From assembly GCA_930367215.1 (NCBI GenBank), contig OV884057.1:252552830-252616829 (forward strand): a DNA stretch of 64,000 bases, in the 5' to 3' direction. Below, one piece after another: positions 31,612-42,283 of this stretch. How positions within the stretch are numbered: position 1 is the stretch's first letter; each line of letters starts with the position of its first letter. Made by a program: the position numbers and the translations under genes. Origin of the DNA: Pollenia angustigena. Lineage: Eukaryota > Arthropoda > Insecta > Diptera > Polleniidae. The notes below the pieces were generated by a model. That model saw only the letters and a program-made list of their open reading frames with translations. It did not search any database and was not told where the DNA came from.

Positions 31612-32525
31612 CGGTGGGTATACTAAGTTTGTCATTCCGTGTGTAACTTTTTTATTATACACCTATCCCCAATAAAGTCCGTCTGTTGAAAACACGCTTG
31701 CTTTCGAAAAAATCAAAATAAAAGAACAAATTTAGTATCAAATTGCTTGTAGTTATCCTTAAGGGCATAATAAACCTCACAAATGGCTTGGAAAACATGT
31801 CAAAATTTTACGTTTGTACAAACATTTTGTGTTGTTAATTAGGGTGTTTACTGTTTGGACAAACATTTGAAGCAATGTTTGCAGAAATATTAAAAATTTT
31901 TAATATTTGGCAGACATGTTGGATATTTGTCAAACTTTTTGTGGCGTCTAATGCTAAATGTATTCAATTCAATTAATTTTTAATATTAAATTAATTTTTT
32001 TTAGTAGTATTGCTTGCTACAAAACAGCTCGTTGTTTAAAAACTGTTTACTTTAAATTTTGTGCCTTTATTTTATAATTTATTTTCCGTTGTAAGCTCAA
32101 AGCAACAAAATTGCCGCAGCACTTTTGGCATCTGCATTCATTGAAAACAAAACAAAAATTAAAATTAATGTTTGAATGGAGAATATTTGTGTTGTTTATT
32201 GGCAATCCCCAAACGGAAATACTGTGTGTGTTTGCCAAGCATTTTGTGTGGTTTATTATGCCCTTTAGCAGTTTGGGATTGAAATCCAGCAAAATAGGTT
32301 TAGTTCGATCAGAGCTATGCTTCAAAATGTGGAACCACTAACCTAAAATATTGGTAATTTTGATGCTAAAACTAACATAAATGGTGGAAATTAGTTTTAT
32401 ACGACTAGAAATCATACTGTTTAGTTTCGTGAAGATCGGCCTAATATTAATAATACAATTGAAATAATATTTGGTACGTCACAGTTTCATTTTGAAAAAA
32501 TATTCTATTCAAGGTAAAATTGTAC
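31612..32525 (+). mobile_element. dispersed repeat R, third copy, split by a MITE
   Basis: gcggtgggtatactaagttt and gtcattccgtgtgtaac mark the R start, then gtccgtctgttgaaaacacg. The copy is interrupted at 31759-32267 and resumes with gcagtttgggattgaaatcc. It is truncated before the tandem units and is followed immediately by the TTAA-flanked element at 32532. Confidence 0.8.
31762..32264. mobile_element. MITE with TTA target duplication (PIF/Harbinger-like), 503 bp
   Basis: Termini agggcataataaacc(t/a)cac and the inverted match gtggtttattatgccct are flanked by TTA on both sides (31759-31761, 32265-32267). Removing it restores a normal R sequence (agttatcctta + gcagtttggg), which confirms the boundaries. 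A 3-bp TTA duplication is characteristic of PIF/Harbinger elements. No coding capacity; the open frames on both strands at 32047-32341 span the element boundary and are not genes. Confidence 0.85.
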
Positions 32526-32531
32526 GCTTAA

Positions 32532-34756
32532 CCCATTAAGGACGGATGGGTATTTAAATACCCAAAAACAGAGCCTTCGTAGAAAAATTCTGGCTAACTT
32601 CAGGTAAGAGGTATCGGAAATTGGTTTTTACAGATAGATAAAGAAAGGATAAGACTACTTAAACAAATTTTTGAAATTAAATTTTGCCCCTTTTAATTGG
32701 GTAAGTTAGCGGCTTACAAGTTAGCAATTTTTAATATTTGGAAAAAGTGAACGACAACGGCTCTGGAAAATTGGGAGAGTGGAAAATCGGAAAACCCTCT
32801 TGGTGACTTATAGCCTTAGGTGTGCTCTGCTTTAGAACAAAATATTAGCTAAGTTGGGCCAATAACGGTGACCACAGGTTTGATTCAATGACATGGGTAT
32901 TTAAATACCCTCTTCGCTGTCAGAGGGTTCAAAACACATAGTTTTTTTTTTAATTTTTTGCAAGTAAAAATGCGATGTTTTATGTAAAATGAACTATTTA
33001 TTAGTAAAAAATAAAGAAATAAATATCAAATCTGTGGTCGATTATTGAGATAATTTTATATTTTTAATGTTTTTTTGGGACACCAGCATGAAAATGTGCA
33101 AAAAAAGCCTTTGGGTGTAACTAAAATTTGCATTTTGTACAACCAAACTCAGTTTTGCTTCACATTATCCAAAACGGTCAATCTGAATAATATGGCTTAT
33201 CATATGGTCAAAGCTCTCCACGCGCTTTGCCATTTCTTGTGCATTTGTGACAACTTTTTCTCTTACACCAATGCCTCAACAACGCTCACATGAAATAAAG
33301 TTGACTCATGATTGGAGTTCCTTCAGGTTTTCTTAGTGTGTATGCAGTGTACATTCCTGGCATACACCATACAAGCGTCCAAAGCATTAGTAAGAAGGCC
33401 TCGGCTCTTTCGTATAAAATATAAAACATTCCACATTCCCTTCTATGACAACAGAGAAGAAAAGGAGTAACATTTTTTTGTTATGTTTTTTCGCACAAGC
33501 AAAAGCAAAATAATTTTTTTTTGATCCCGTTACCATTCTTATGTAACTGCAAAAGAAGTGAGAGCAATGACAACGTGTGTAAAAAGATACGAGAGTGGAA
33601 TAAAGCGATCAAACCTTGTAAAGGGCCAATGTTGAATGTGAACCTCACCTTATTATGGCTTATTATTAATATGGTCGTTCAAATCAAAATGCACTTCGTG
33701 ATTCAGTGATGAGGCACATTTTCACCTCAGTGGATTCGGCAATAAGCAGAGTTGCCGCATTTGGGCGAATGATAATCCAAGAGTGATTGTCGAAAAACCA
33801 ATGCCCTCACAAGAGTGACTGTTTGGTGTGGCTTATGGGCTGGCGGCATCATCGGGCCGTATTTTTTCCAAAATGAGGCCGGTCCGGCAGTTACTGTGAA
33901 TGGTGTTCGCTATCGTGATATTTTTTTTTTTTTTTGGTCATTATTTTTTTATTGAATCTTCATATATTAAATATGAACTAACAATAATTAATCAAATGAG
34001 ATCGTGTGATGATAACGAACTTTTTATGGCCCGAATTGGAAGATAAGGATGTGGACGATATGTGCTTTCAACAGGACGGTGCCACACAGCTAACGAAACA
34101 ATCGCTCTTTTGCGCAACGAATTCAATGGCCGTGTTATCTCACGTGGTGGCGATGTCAATTGGCCGCCAAGATCATTTGATTTGACACCGTTGGTCTTGT
34201 TTCTTTGGGGTTATTTGACAGAAAAGGTGTACGTCGAAAAGCAAGCAACAATTCAAGAGCTATAGGATGAGATAATTCGGCCCATTAACGGCTTAGAAGC
34301 TCAATTATGCCTCAGCCATTTGGCCGATATTTTGTTCCATACATGATTGAACCATACCAATATTTTCATAATGTGTTTTATTCAAAACCAACATCGGCCC
34401 TTAAAATTTCACCATTCTTTTCATCCAAAAGATGGAATTCAAAGGCCCTCTAGAAGGCATCCGTACGACTTCCTTTTACCGCTGGGACAGCTTCAACGTA
34501 CATAGTGAAATAAGCACACAACACACACATCAATGCATGCAATAAATGAATTTTTAAATTTTTGGTTTTCAAAAAATCTTGTGTTTTAGAACTCTTTAAG
34601 AGCGAAGTGGGTAGAAAAATACCCATGGTCTAGGGGCCAAGTTTTGACAGGTAAAAATAAAAAAAAAACGCAATGTCAATATAAATGCCCATAATATCAA
34701 ATGTGTGAAATTTCATCAAAATCGTACCACGAAATCGGGGTTCAGTCTTTAATGGG
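32532..34756. mobile_element. piggyBac-like element, TTAA-flanked, degenerate, 2.2 kb
   Basis: TTAA at 32528-32531 and 34757-34760 flank the inverted termini CCCATTAAGGACGGA and, read inward from the right, CCCATTAAAGACTGA. TTAA duplication plus CCC-starting termini is the hallmark of piggyBac elements. Subterminal gggtatttaaataccc motifs occur at about 32550 and 32895. Coding remnants may exist: a CICDNFFSYTN stretch near 33235 resembles the transposase DNFFTS motif, but frames are badly broken. A Tc1/mariner fragment occupies 33700-34346. Superfamily call is firm from the ends; coding call is weak. Confidence 0.75.
33700..34346 (+). pseudogene. Tc1/mariner-superfamily transposase, catalytic-domain fragment
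   Basis: The fragment begins SDEAHFHLSGFGNKQSCRIW (33705 onward) and continues NPRVIVEKPM. After a 1-base shift at ~33811 it reads RVTVWCGLWAGGIIGPYFFQ and AVTVNGVRYRD. An AT-rich ~90-bp insertion (about 33920-34010) follows, then NFLWPELEDKDVDDM, CFQQDGA, HTANETIALLRNEFNGRVIS, RGGDVNWPPRSFDLTPL and a tail ending LSHLADILFHT with the stop at 34344-34346. These are the DDE catalytic blocks (SDEAHF; QQDGA.cHtA; WPPrSfDLtP). The N-terminal HTH half is missing and an in-frame TAG lies at 34264. It is nested in a piggyBac-like element; both are dead. Confidence 0.85.
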
Positions 34757-34760
34757 TTAA

Positions 34761-35099
34761 AACGATGGTTTCATAATTTTTTCGAAAAAATTTCTTTTTG
34801 GGGTTTTAAACGACTATTTTCGGAAACCAAAAATCCTTCCGAGTCAAACCTTTATTACAAGGGTAAATGGTAAATTTCTTCCCAAAGACGTCGGTATATC
34901 AATTTGTTAAATCGGTTAAAAAGTGACCGAGTTATGCCCAACACATTGAAATGCCAAAAATTACTCTTTTTATATCCTTCACCAGAGAGTCTTAATTTTT
35001 TTCACCTCGTGGTATAGTTTCTTAAAATGAAGGTGTGACAATTTAACAATTTTTGGCTGCTTTTTTTTAGTTTTTATTTTTTAAATATAAAATAGTAAA
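34761..35099. other. non-coding spacer between two transposons
   Basis: No gene. Contains tatatccttcaccagagagt near 34971, loosely like the R terminal motif. Confidence 0.4.
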
Positions 35100-35102
35100 T
35101 TA

Positions 35103-35525
35103 CACCGTCCGACAAAAAAAGAAAAAAATTGTGAGACACGAACCGGATGATAAAATTGTGAAACTATACATTAAATGGAGAAAAACAACGTTTTCAGTTT
35201 TTCATTTCGTGATCCTGTGTCCTTTTTAAAGGTCTTCAAACTTTCAAAGAAGAACACTTTTCAAAAAATATTTTAAAATACTTCCGCGGATCCAACAATG
35301 CCAAATTTGATGTCAAAAGAACAAGAAGAGCTGTAAAATATTTTTATTATTTTTATTTTATCCTGTCAGGATCAAAAATTGTCAAAAATGTCCTTTACAA
35401 TATTTATCCTTTAATATCCTTTAAGATTGCCAATAAATTCGTTTTAAAAAAATTGTGCGTTAAAGACCCAAATATTTTATACTACATACCAAAATTTCAT
35501 CCTCCTGGCTTTTTTACTTAAGTTT
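35103..35525 (+). repeat. long terminal inverted repeat, left
   Basis: Pairs with 37803-38214. Inner end near ctggcttttttacttaagtt, matching ctagctttactacttaagtg of the right repeat read inward. Confidence 0.85.
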
Positions 35526-36282
35526 TAATAAATATTTTAAAATTTTAAGCAGGTGATTTTTTTTTGTGGAATAAAAGCCAAACCAAACCAGCACTCTGTT
35601 CTTTTTGCGAAAAACATGTAAACATTATTTTTCAACGGCAACAAGTTTCTTGCAACATTTCTTTTTCGTACGAAATAATATGATCATCACTTCTTTCGCA
35701 CGAAAATCAAAACAACAGTTTTCTCATGTGAAATTTTTCACCCAAAAAATAAATGTAACTCAACATACTTGGCAAATACGAACAGAGTACTAGCCTTCAT
35801 ATATATAAAGTTCAAATTAAAATATTAAAAAAATTTTTATTTATATACAAAAAAGGTTTATTTAGAAAAGTGCATATTGTTGGTTTGTCGTTTATGTAGA
35901 CCAGTAGTATCACGAAAAATTGACCAACAGTATTCGGCCAGCATATGGGCGGTATTTTTTCCACGGTACCGATTCTCAATTACAGCGAGATCTTGATGGA
36001 ATCTCTCCCCGTGTTCATCACTAAAGTCTCCTAAATTACTGGGGAAAAAATCCAGGTGGCTATCCAAAAAATGAATTTTAAGTGACATGTTGACTCCCAT
36101 TATTCCATAACTATTCACTAGTTTCTTAACAATAGCTTCATAATCTACAGATTTATTATTGCCCAAAAATTTATTTATTACATCTTCCAAACTATTCCAC
36201 GCTGGCTTTTCCACCGTCGTTAATAAATCGGGAAACTCATTCGATTTCATTAATTTTTTTAACTGTGGTCAATTAAATACAC

Positions 36283-36334
36283 CTTAAAATATAAAACTTT
36301 AATAAAAATAAGCCATTGTGATCATTTAACTTAC
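36283..36334 (-). other. 52-nt intron of the transposase-like gene
   Basis: On the minus strand GAGGCTG|GTAAGTTAAATG... ends with TATATTTTAAG|GTGTATTTAAT. Splicing joins KIEAG to VFN in frame with the downstream LMKSNEF frame, which matches family order, whereas the two halves are otherwise in different frames. Length and AT content are typical of short fly introns. Confidence 0.7.
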
Positions 36335-36960
36335 CAGCCTCAATTTTCGCAGTACTTAGCTTTAGAAAAACTTTTTTCAAATATTCCATTGCTGAACCAT
36401 CACTATCAAGTGCCCGAACAAAATTACGTATCAAACCCAATTTAATGTGCAGGGTAGGGAGAAGTATATTAGATGATGAAATAAGTGGAATTTGATTAAC
36501 GCTATTGATCCCAAGCTGATGACTTAGGCGATACGGCCATTTATGGTCGGTATAATGCAAATCACGTCGTCGACCTTCCCAAAGACATAAAAAGCACTGA
36601 TGTTTAGAAAATCCATTTTTTATTCCCATGAGAATAGCCACCACTTTAAGGTCACAACAAATCAACCAACGATGTGCATCGTACTTTATTAACTTAAGAA
36701 TGACTTTCATATTTTCATAAGTTTCTTTAATATCTGTACCATAAATAATGGGCACTGACGGGTACACGTTGCCATTATGTAATAATACTCCTTTAAGACT
36801 TTTAACGGACCCATCTATAAAAAGTCTCCATTCGGCAGGATCGTAATTCTTTCCAATTGTATCAAAGAACTTCTGTATGTCAGTTGCATATGTAATACCA
36901 GTTTCGTCGTCTATCTTAAAACATTGATCGAATGAGCTAACTTTTAAACGCTTTCGCTTT

Positions 36961-36988
36961 GGCATCACGCTGCTGCAAGCGTGATGCC
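36961..36988. repeat. perfect 11-bp hairpin at the frameshift of the transposase-like gene
   Basis: ggcatcacgct (36961-36971), loop gctgca, agcgtgatgcc (36978-36988). The reading-frame break between the two halves of the protein falls in this overlap (36937-37016). Confidence 0.85.
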
Positions 36989-37802
36989 AAAAGTTCGGCC
37001 TTTTCTTTAGATACATTCATATCTCTGACAAGATCGTCAAAGTCGGTCTGAGTTACAAAATGTGGTTCAGCATACCCCAACTCGCTTTCTGCTGGTTGAT
37101 ATGTAGAACATTCCTCAACATGTGTATCGTAACAATGTGATTCTTCTTCAATGATTTCTGAAGCTTGTACAAGTTCTTCAGACGGTGAGTTGAGGGTTAT
37201 TGCTGAACGTAATACTGCAGGTTTCATAGACTCGGAACTATAGTAGTTTATACCTTCTCGCTTATTATATTTAACCTTCATAATACGCGGATACGACTGA
37301 CAAAAATAACAACATTCTGCAGAATGTTCACTGCGGCGTAACCATACCACTGGATACACGTATTTCATTGCATTGCGAGTTTTACCTATGTCCTTTGATC
37401 GTAGTACACCAGCGTAGCAATAGTTATATACAATTTCAGGCACATACCACAATCTTGGAGCTAAGTTTATTAAAAAGTATTCTTCGTACCTTTTTTCAAA
37501 GGTTTTTGTTATATTGCGCGATTTATTAAATGGTACAAATAATCCACACACAACACAAAACTTATTACGGTTTGGGCACTTCATATTTAAACGCGTTTGC
37601 AAAAACTATTACGTTGACGAAAAATTATAATTTATTTAAACAATTCTAGTTGAATTTTTTTTTATAAAGTGGCAACTATTTCAGAACCCACGAAAAAATA
37701 TGTTAGGTACCAAATAATCTAAGTAATAGCTATTTTTTTTCGAATGAAATTTTAAAATAAAATATAAAAAATAATATAATGCAAATTTAAAGTATTAATT
37801 TA

Positions 37803-38214
37803 CACTTAAGTAGTAAAGCTAGAAGGTTGAAATTTTGGCATGTGGTATTCAATATTTGGTCCTTCAACGCACTATTTGTTTTAAAAAAAATTATTGGAAA
37901 TCTAAAAGGGCATTAAAGGATAAAAAGTTGAAAGGACATTTTTGACATCTTCTAATCCTAAAAGAATAATAACAAAATAATGCAAACTATTTTACAACTC
38001 TTCTTGATCATTTGACACCAAATTTGGCATAGTAGGATGAGCAGAAGTATTTTAAAATTTTTTTTAAAAATGTAGTCCTTTGAAATTTTGAAGACCTTTT
38101 AAAAGGAAACAGGATCAGAAAATAAAAAACTGTGAACGCAGTTTTGCTCCATTTAATCTCTATTTTCAGACTTATGTCATCCGGTTCGTGTCTAATATTG
38201 AGTGTCGGACGGTG
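37803..38214 (-). repeat. long terminal inverted repeat, right
   Basis: Inverted partner of 35103-35525, ending ...agtgtcggacggtg|TTA. Confidence 0.85.
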
Positions 38215-38217
38215 TTA

Positions 38218-39440
38218 TATATGTTTTATGCGAATACTACCACTGAGTGCAATATTGGTGTATATACATTTACACATGTATATGAAATATGTTTATTTTT
38301 TATATCTGCCAATAACGATTTATGTGTTATATTTAAAAAAAATGCACTGAAAAAAATGGTCCCTCTTGAACAAAGTTGACATTGTGGTTAAAGCGGTTTG
38401 CCAGTGGAGGCGATACATAAAAAAAGTTTAAAGTTTAAATATTTTAATTTTAAATTAATAAATAGTAACACTAATGGTTTTATGTTATAAAGAAAACAAT
38501 GAATGGAGAAGCAAACTTTTTCATGAATTGTTTTCTATTATGATGATAAAAAAAGTTTTTTTTTTTTTTTTTTTTTAAATAAAGAAGAATGTGTAAATTT
38601 TTTTAATGTTTAATAATGAGTCCTTTTTCATTATGCATTTCGATAACGTTTGACATGTAAATGATGGGGAAAAATATAAAAATTAAATTTAGACCACAAC
38701 ACGTCATTGTGAGGTTTAACATAAAAATCAAAATCTCTGCTCTTTTAATTGGGCCGTACACAATTTTATAGTTTCTAAATTACTTTTTTCAAGTGTTAAA
38801 ACACTGTCCTACCAGTGACATTAATGTTGATGCATAAAACACAGCTTGTTGTTACTGTGACTAATCCATTCATTCATATTTGCGTTTGTATCTCGCATTC
38901 GTTTATGAATATCAACCTAATTTTATTAATATGATATGACCACTTTTCACAGTCTTGCGGTGAGGACTATTCCCTCTTATTGAATACAAGGGAAAACACT
39001 GTTAAAATTCGGTTTGTTATTTTTTTTTTTTGTAAAAATACCCTAGTGACAACAATGACGTGGTGATGATGTGTTGCAAGTTTATTTTTGAAAAGTTCAA
39101 GCAGAAAGGAGAAAGAGAAAAAAAAACTTTATTAAATAAACAAAATTTCGATTTTTGTGGTGTGTCATGCAGCTAAATTTAATTGAAACCAATAAAGTTG
39201 GTTTAAAATAAATATAATACTATACTGCTATCTTAAATCAACAACTACAACTAAATTAATGTCAAACAAAATAAAGCTTTGTGTAATTCAAGTATTATTT
39301 ACACCTAAGTAAGCAGACATACAGACAGACTTTAAACAAATAAATGAAAATATAACAAAATAAGGCAGGGATGGATTGCGAACTTTAGTAATTGAATTTT
39401 TAAACAATATTCGGAAAGCGGGAATTAAGAGGATAACATA
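38218..39440. other. AT-rich non-coding DNA
   Basis: A run of ~20 T lies near 38557-38576. No gene or repeat that I can identify. Confidence 0.4.
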
Positions 39441-41000
39441 AAAACAAGAAATATGTTATCGATAACAAATAGATATTTTTTAAATTCTATAGGACTTTGT
39501 TGGCGATAAAACAAATTTTACGGAAATTTCTTGTCGATAACATGAATTCTTTAGAAGTAAATTATTGATACAATAATTTCTATTAAAATTTTCTATCGAT
39601 AATACCATAGAAAACTTTTCTATAAATTTTGTTATCGCTAACGTAATTTCTATAGACATTAGTTATCGTTAGCACGGTTTCTTTAACAATTTTGTATGGA
39701 AAATTTATTTTAACACAAATTTTGTTATCGGTGAAACGATTTTTGTTGAAATTTGCTTTCTACAATATGAATTCTTAAAAAATTTGGTATCTATAGAGAC
39801 TTGTCATCGTATTGTATTCTTTCTATAGAATTAATTGTCGATACATAACTTGTTATAATATTTGCTATTGATAGCATGATTTTAATAAAAAATTGTTTTT
39901 AATCACATGATATAAAGCAATAACAGGGTTCCTTTTGAAATTTTGTATTGACAACATGAATTTTCTGGAAATATCCACTTGATGTTTTTGTGAATTTTGT
40001 TGTCGATAGCATATTTTCTTACGATATTTTCTATAGACATTTGGTGTCGATAACATGCATTTTAAAGACATTTTTTAATCGGTAAAAAGATTTTTGTAAA
40101 AAAATTGTTATCGATAACTTCATTTCCAAAAAAATTTGTTTTCTACTTAGATTCTCTACCGATAATATTAGTTTTATATAAAATTTTTATCGACAACATA
40201 TTTTGACATTTGCTATTGTTGACATGATTTTAATAAAAATTTGTTTTCAATAACATGATAGAACTCTTTTCTATTAAAATTTTTTTTAGCAATAAAATGT
40301 TTTTTTTTTTCAATTTGATATCGGTTACAAACAATTTATAGAAATTTGTTGCTCACAACATGATTTCTTTAACAATTTGCTGCTATGATTTCTTTTAATT
40401 TTTATCGATATTGAAATTATAGAAATTGTTTCTATAAAAATTGTTATTACTAGCGTGATTTCTACTGACATAAGCTATCAATAACAGGGTTTCTTTAGAA
40501 AATTTGTAATGACAACATGAATTTTCTGGAAATTTACTATCGAAATTTTTTGGGTTTTGTTATCGATAACATATTTTCTTACAATATTTTATATCGATAA
40601 CACTTTTACTATATGTTTTCGATTACATACTATAAAATCAATAGAAATTTGTTATCTGTAATACAATTTTAATAGAAGTTTGCTATCGATAAGATTAAAG
40701 AAAACTTTTTTTTTAAACTTTGTTATCGCTTTTATGATTTTTATGGACATTTTGTATCGATAACTTGTATTTTTTTTGACGTTTTTTAATAGTAAGAAGA
40801 CTTTTACTTAAATTTGTTATCGACAACATGAATTCTTACAAAATTTTCCATCGATAATATGTTTTCAACAGGAATATGTTTCCATTAACATGATATTGAT
40901 AAAAAATTTGTTATCAATGCCATAATTTTTATAGAAATTTGTTATCGATAATATACCTCTAAAAATCTATTATCGTTAATTTATTATGATTTAGAAATTT
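39440..41000. repeat. degenerate array rich in TTATCGATAA
   Basis: About 1.5 kb of loosely repeated ~40-bp sequence of the type ttgttatcgataacatgatttctatagaaat. The palindrome ttatcgataa or one-off variants recur at least ten times, for example near 39457, 39594, 40108, 40560, 40592, 40692, 40753 and 40941. The DNA is non-coding on both strands. TATCGATA is the core of the Drosophila DRE site bound by DREF and BEAF-32; binding here is inference. Confidence 0.8.
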
Positions 41001-42283
41001 CTTATTAATATAATAATATTTAAAGTCAGATTTATAGCATCTTGTCATTAACAACATTTTCTCCATATAAATCCGTATTAGCATACCTTCCCCGTATTGT
41101 ATGAATTACTAGTAAAACTTTAAACAAATTACTCTAATTACTGTATTTGTTTGTTTCGCATTCTGTTAAAATGCATTTGTGTTTATCTGTCAGTTTATAC
41201 AATTTGAATTGTACAATGTTAAAGGTCACGTTTTAAAAACACAAACACCTTTATACACACACAAAGAAATTAATGCTTTATTGAAAGTAATTGTAATTTA
41301 ATATCTGGTTTATTTTCTAAAACTTTTTTTTTTTTGCCTTCAATTCCTTTGAAATAATTTTATTTTAATGTTTAAGCGTGAAAACACATGTCAAATCAAT
41401 GATGCGATTAACCTTTAAGGCAACATTTTTGAGGTTTCCCCTCCGCCGATGACGGTACTGTTTATTATTATTTTTTTTATTTAAAATATTACAAAGTTTA
41501 ATCAACTTGAGAAATTTAGAATTTGGTTAGTGCCAAGTGTTGTTGTTGATTTAAGTTTATAATTTTATTTTGCAATTTTTTTTTAATCTTTTCCACTCAC
41601 TGGTTTAGAAACTTCGTAAGAAGTAGTAGTGAGTAATAAGTGTGTTTTCCCCTATTCCTTTTTGGTTTTGAACAAAACTTATTGTTTTAAAGTAATTTAA
41701 GTAGATGAAAAAAGGAACGTTATTTGTACGAGAACTTTTTATTTTTTGTGGTTTTATATAAATGAAGAATATTTTCATATGTAATCGAGTGCATTTGAGT
41801 TTAAAAATAGAAGTTTAAAAAAAAGATAGCTGTATTAAATTGTGATTCATAGTTATTTTTCACAAATATTTTTACATAATTTTGCTGCAAAAACATGATA
41901 TAAATAATAGTCAAACTTCGTAATTAATAAATTACTAAGTATATATGTATTTCTTCTTATGTTTTTGTGTTCAAATCAGAAAATGTTGTGTGTTCTTTTG
42001 TTAAAAGTAGCATAAGAAAAATCGGGCAGGTTTTTTTAAATTTTGTAAATTGTACTTCTAATAATTATTCTCAACTTAATTTACATAATAAAAGGAACGA
42101 AGCTCCTTGCAGTAAAACAGAAAAGAGTCTTTGGCGGCAACCGAACCCACAACCCTCACACTTATAAACTAGCTAGCATTCATGTTATTCTTAAAAATAT
42201 AAAATTTTATACTTAAAGATGCTATATAAAGGCCTTCTTTTTTTCGAGAATAAAATCTCTTAATTTTTAAATATTTTTAAATT
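41001..42283. other. AT-rich non-coding DNA
   Basis: No gene. The segment near 42095-42165 (gaacgaagctccttgcagta...accgaacccacaaccctcac) is less AT-rich but encodes nothing recognisable. Confidence 0.4.

Larger units (their letters stand above)
35858..37602 (-). pseudogene. transposase-like protein of the 35.1-38.2 kb element, two exons, broken
   Basis: Reading down from 37602: an N-terminal block with CVVCG (Cys16/19), a Tyr/Cys-rich part (YNYCYAG), ECCYFC (Cys97-101), an acidic linker, and DFDDLVRDMNVSKEKAELLA. After a frameshift (36937-37016) comes the core: DPAEWRLFIDGSVKSLKGVL with VLLHNG, RWLICCDLKVVAILMGI, a CFLC knuckle, and TLHIKLGLIRNFVRALD. An intron (36334-36283) follows, then GVFN, an in-frame TGA (36271-36269), PQLKKLM, and MSLKIHFLDSHLDFFPSNLG and SDEHGERFHQDLAVIENRY to the stop near 35858. 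Conserved Asp (FIDGS), Asp (CCDLK), CxxC and Glu (DEHGERFH) suggest an RNase-H-like DDE core; that is inference. I recall close relatives scattered in arthropod and cnidarian genomes as uncharacterised proteins. One frameshift and one nonsense codon make this copy inactive. Confidence 0.8.
35103..38214 (-). mobile_element. DNA transposon with ~0.4-kb terminal inverted repeats and TTA duplication, unnamed family
   Basis: Left end caccgtccgacaaaa and right end (inverted) caccgtccgacactc are flanked by TTA at 35100-35102 and 38215-38217. The inverted repeats extend inward for about 420 bp (35103-35525 and 37803-38214), keeping blocks such as gacacgaaccggatga, attaaatggag(a/c)aaaac and cctttaatrycctttt, with roughly three quarters identity by eye. 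The single gene lies between them on the minus strand. CAC-starting ends with a 3-bp duplication would fit CACTA/CMC-like elements, and TTA would fit PIF/Harbinger, but the protein matches neither as far as I can tell. Confidence 0.85.

Noticed and set aside
36229..36250. ATG at 36250 as the start of a separate 130-residue gene
   Set aside because: The frame continues upstream through PQLKKLM and the intron into the preceding transposase-like exon; the Met is internal.
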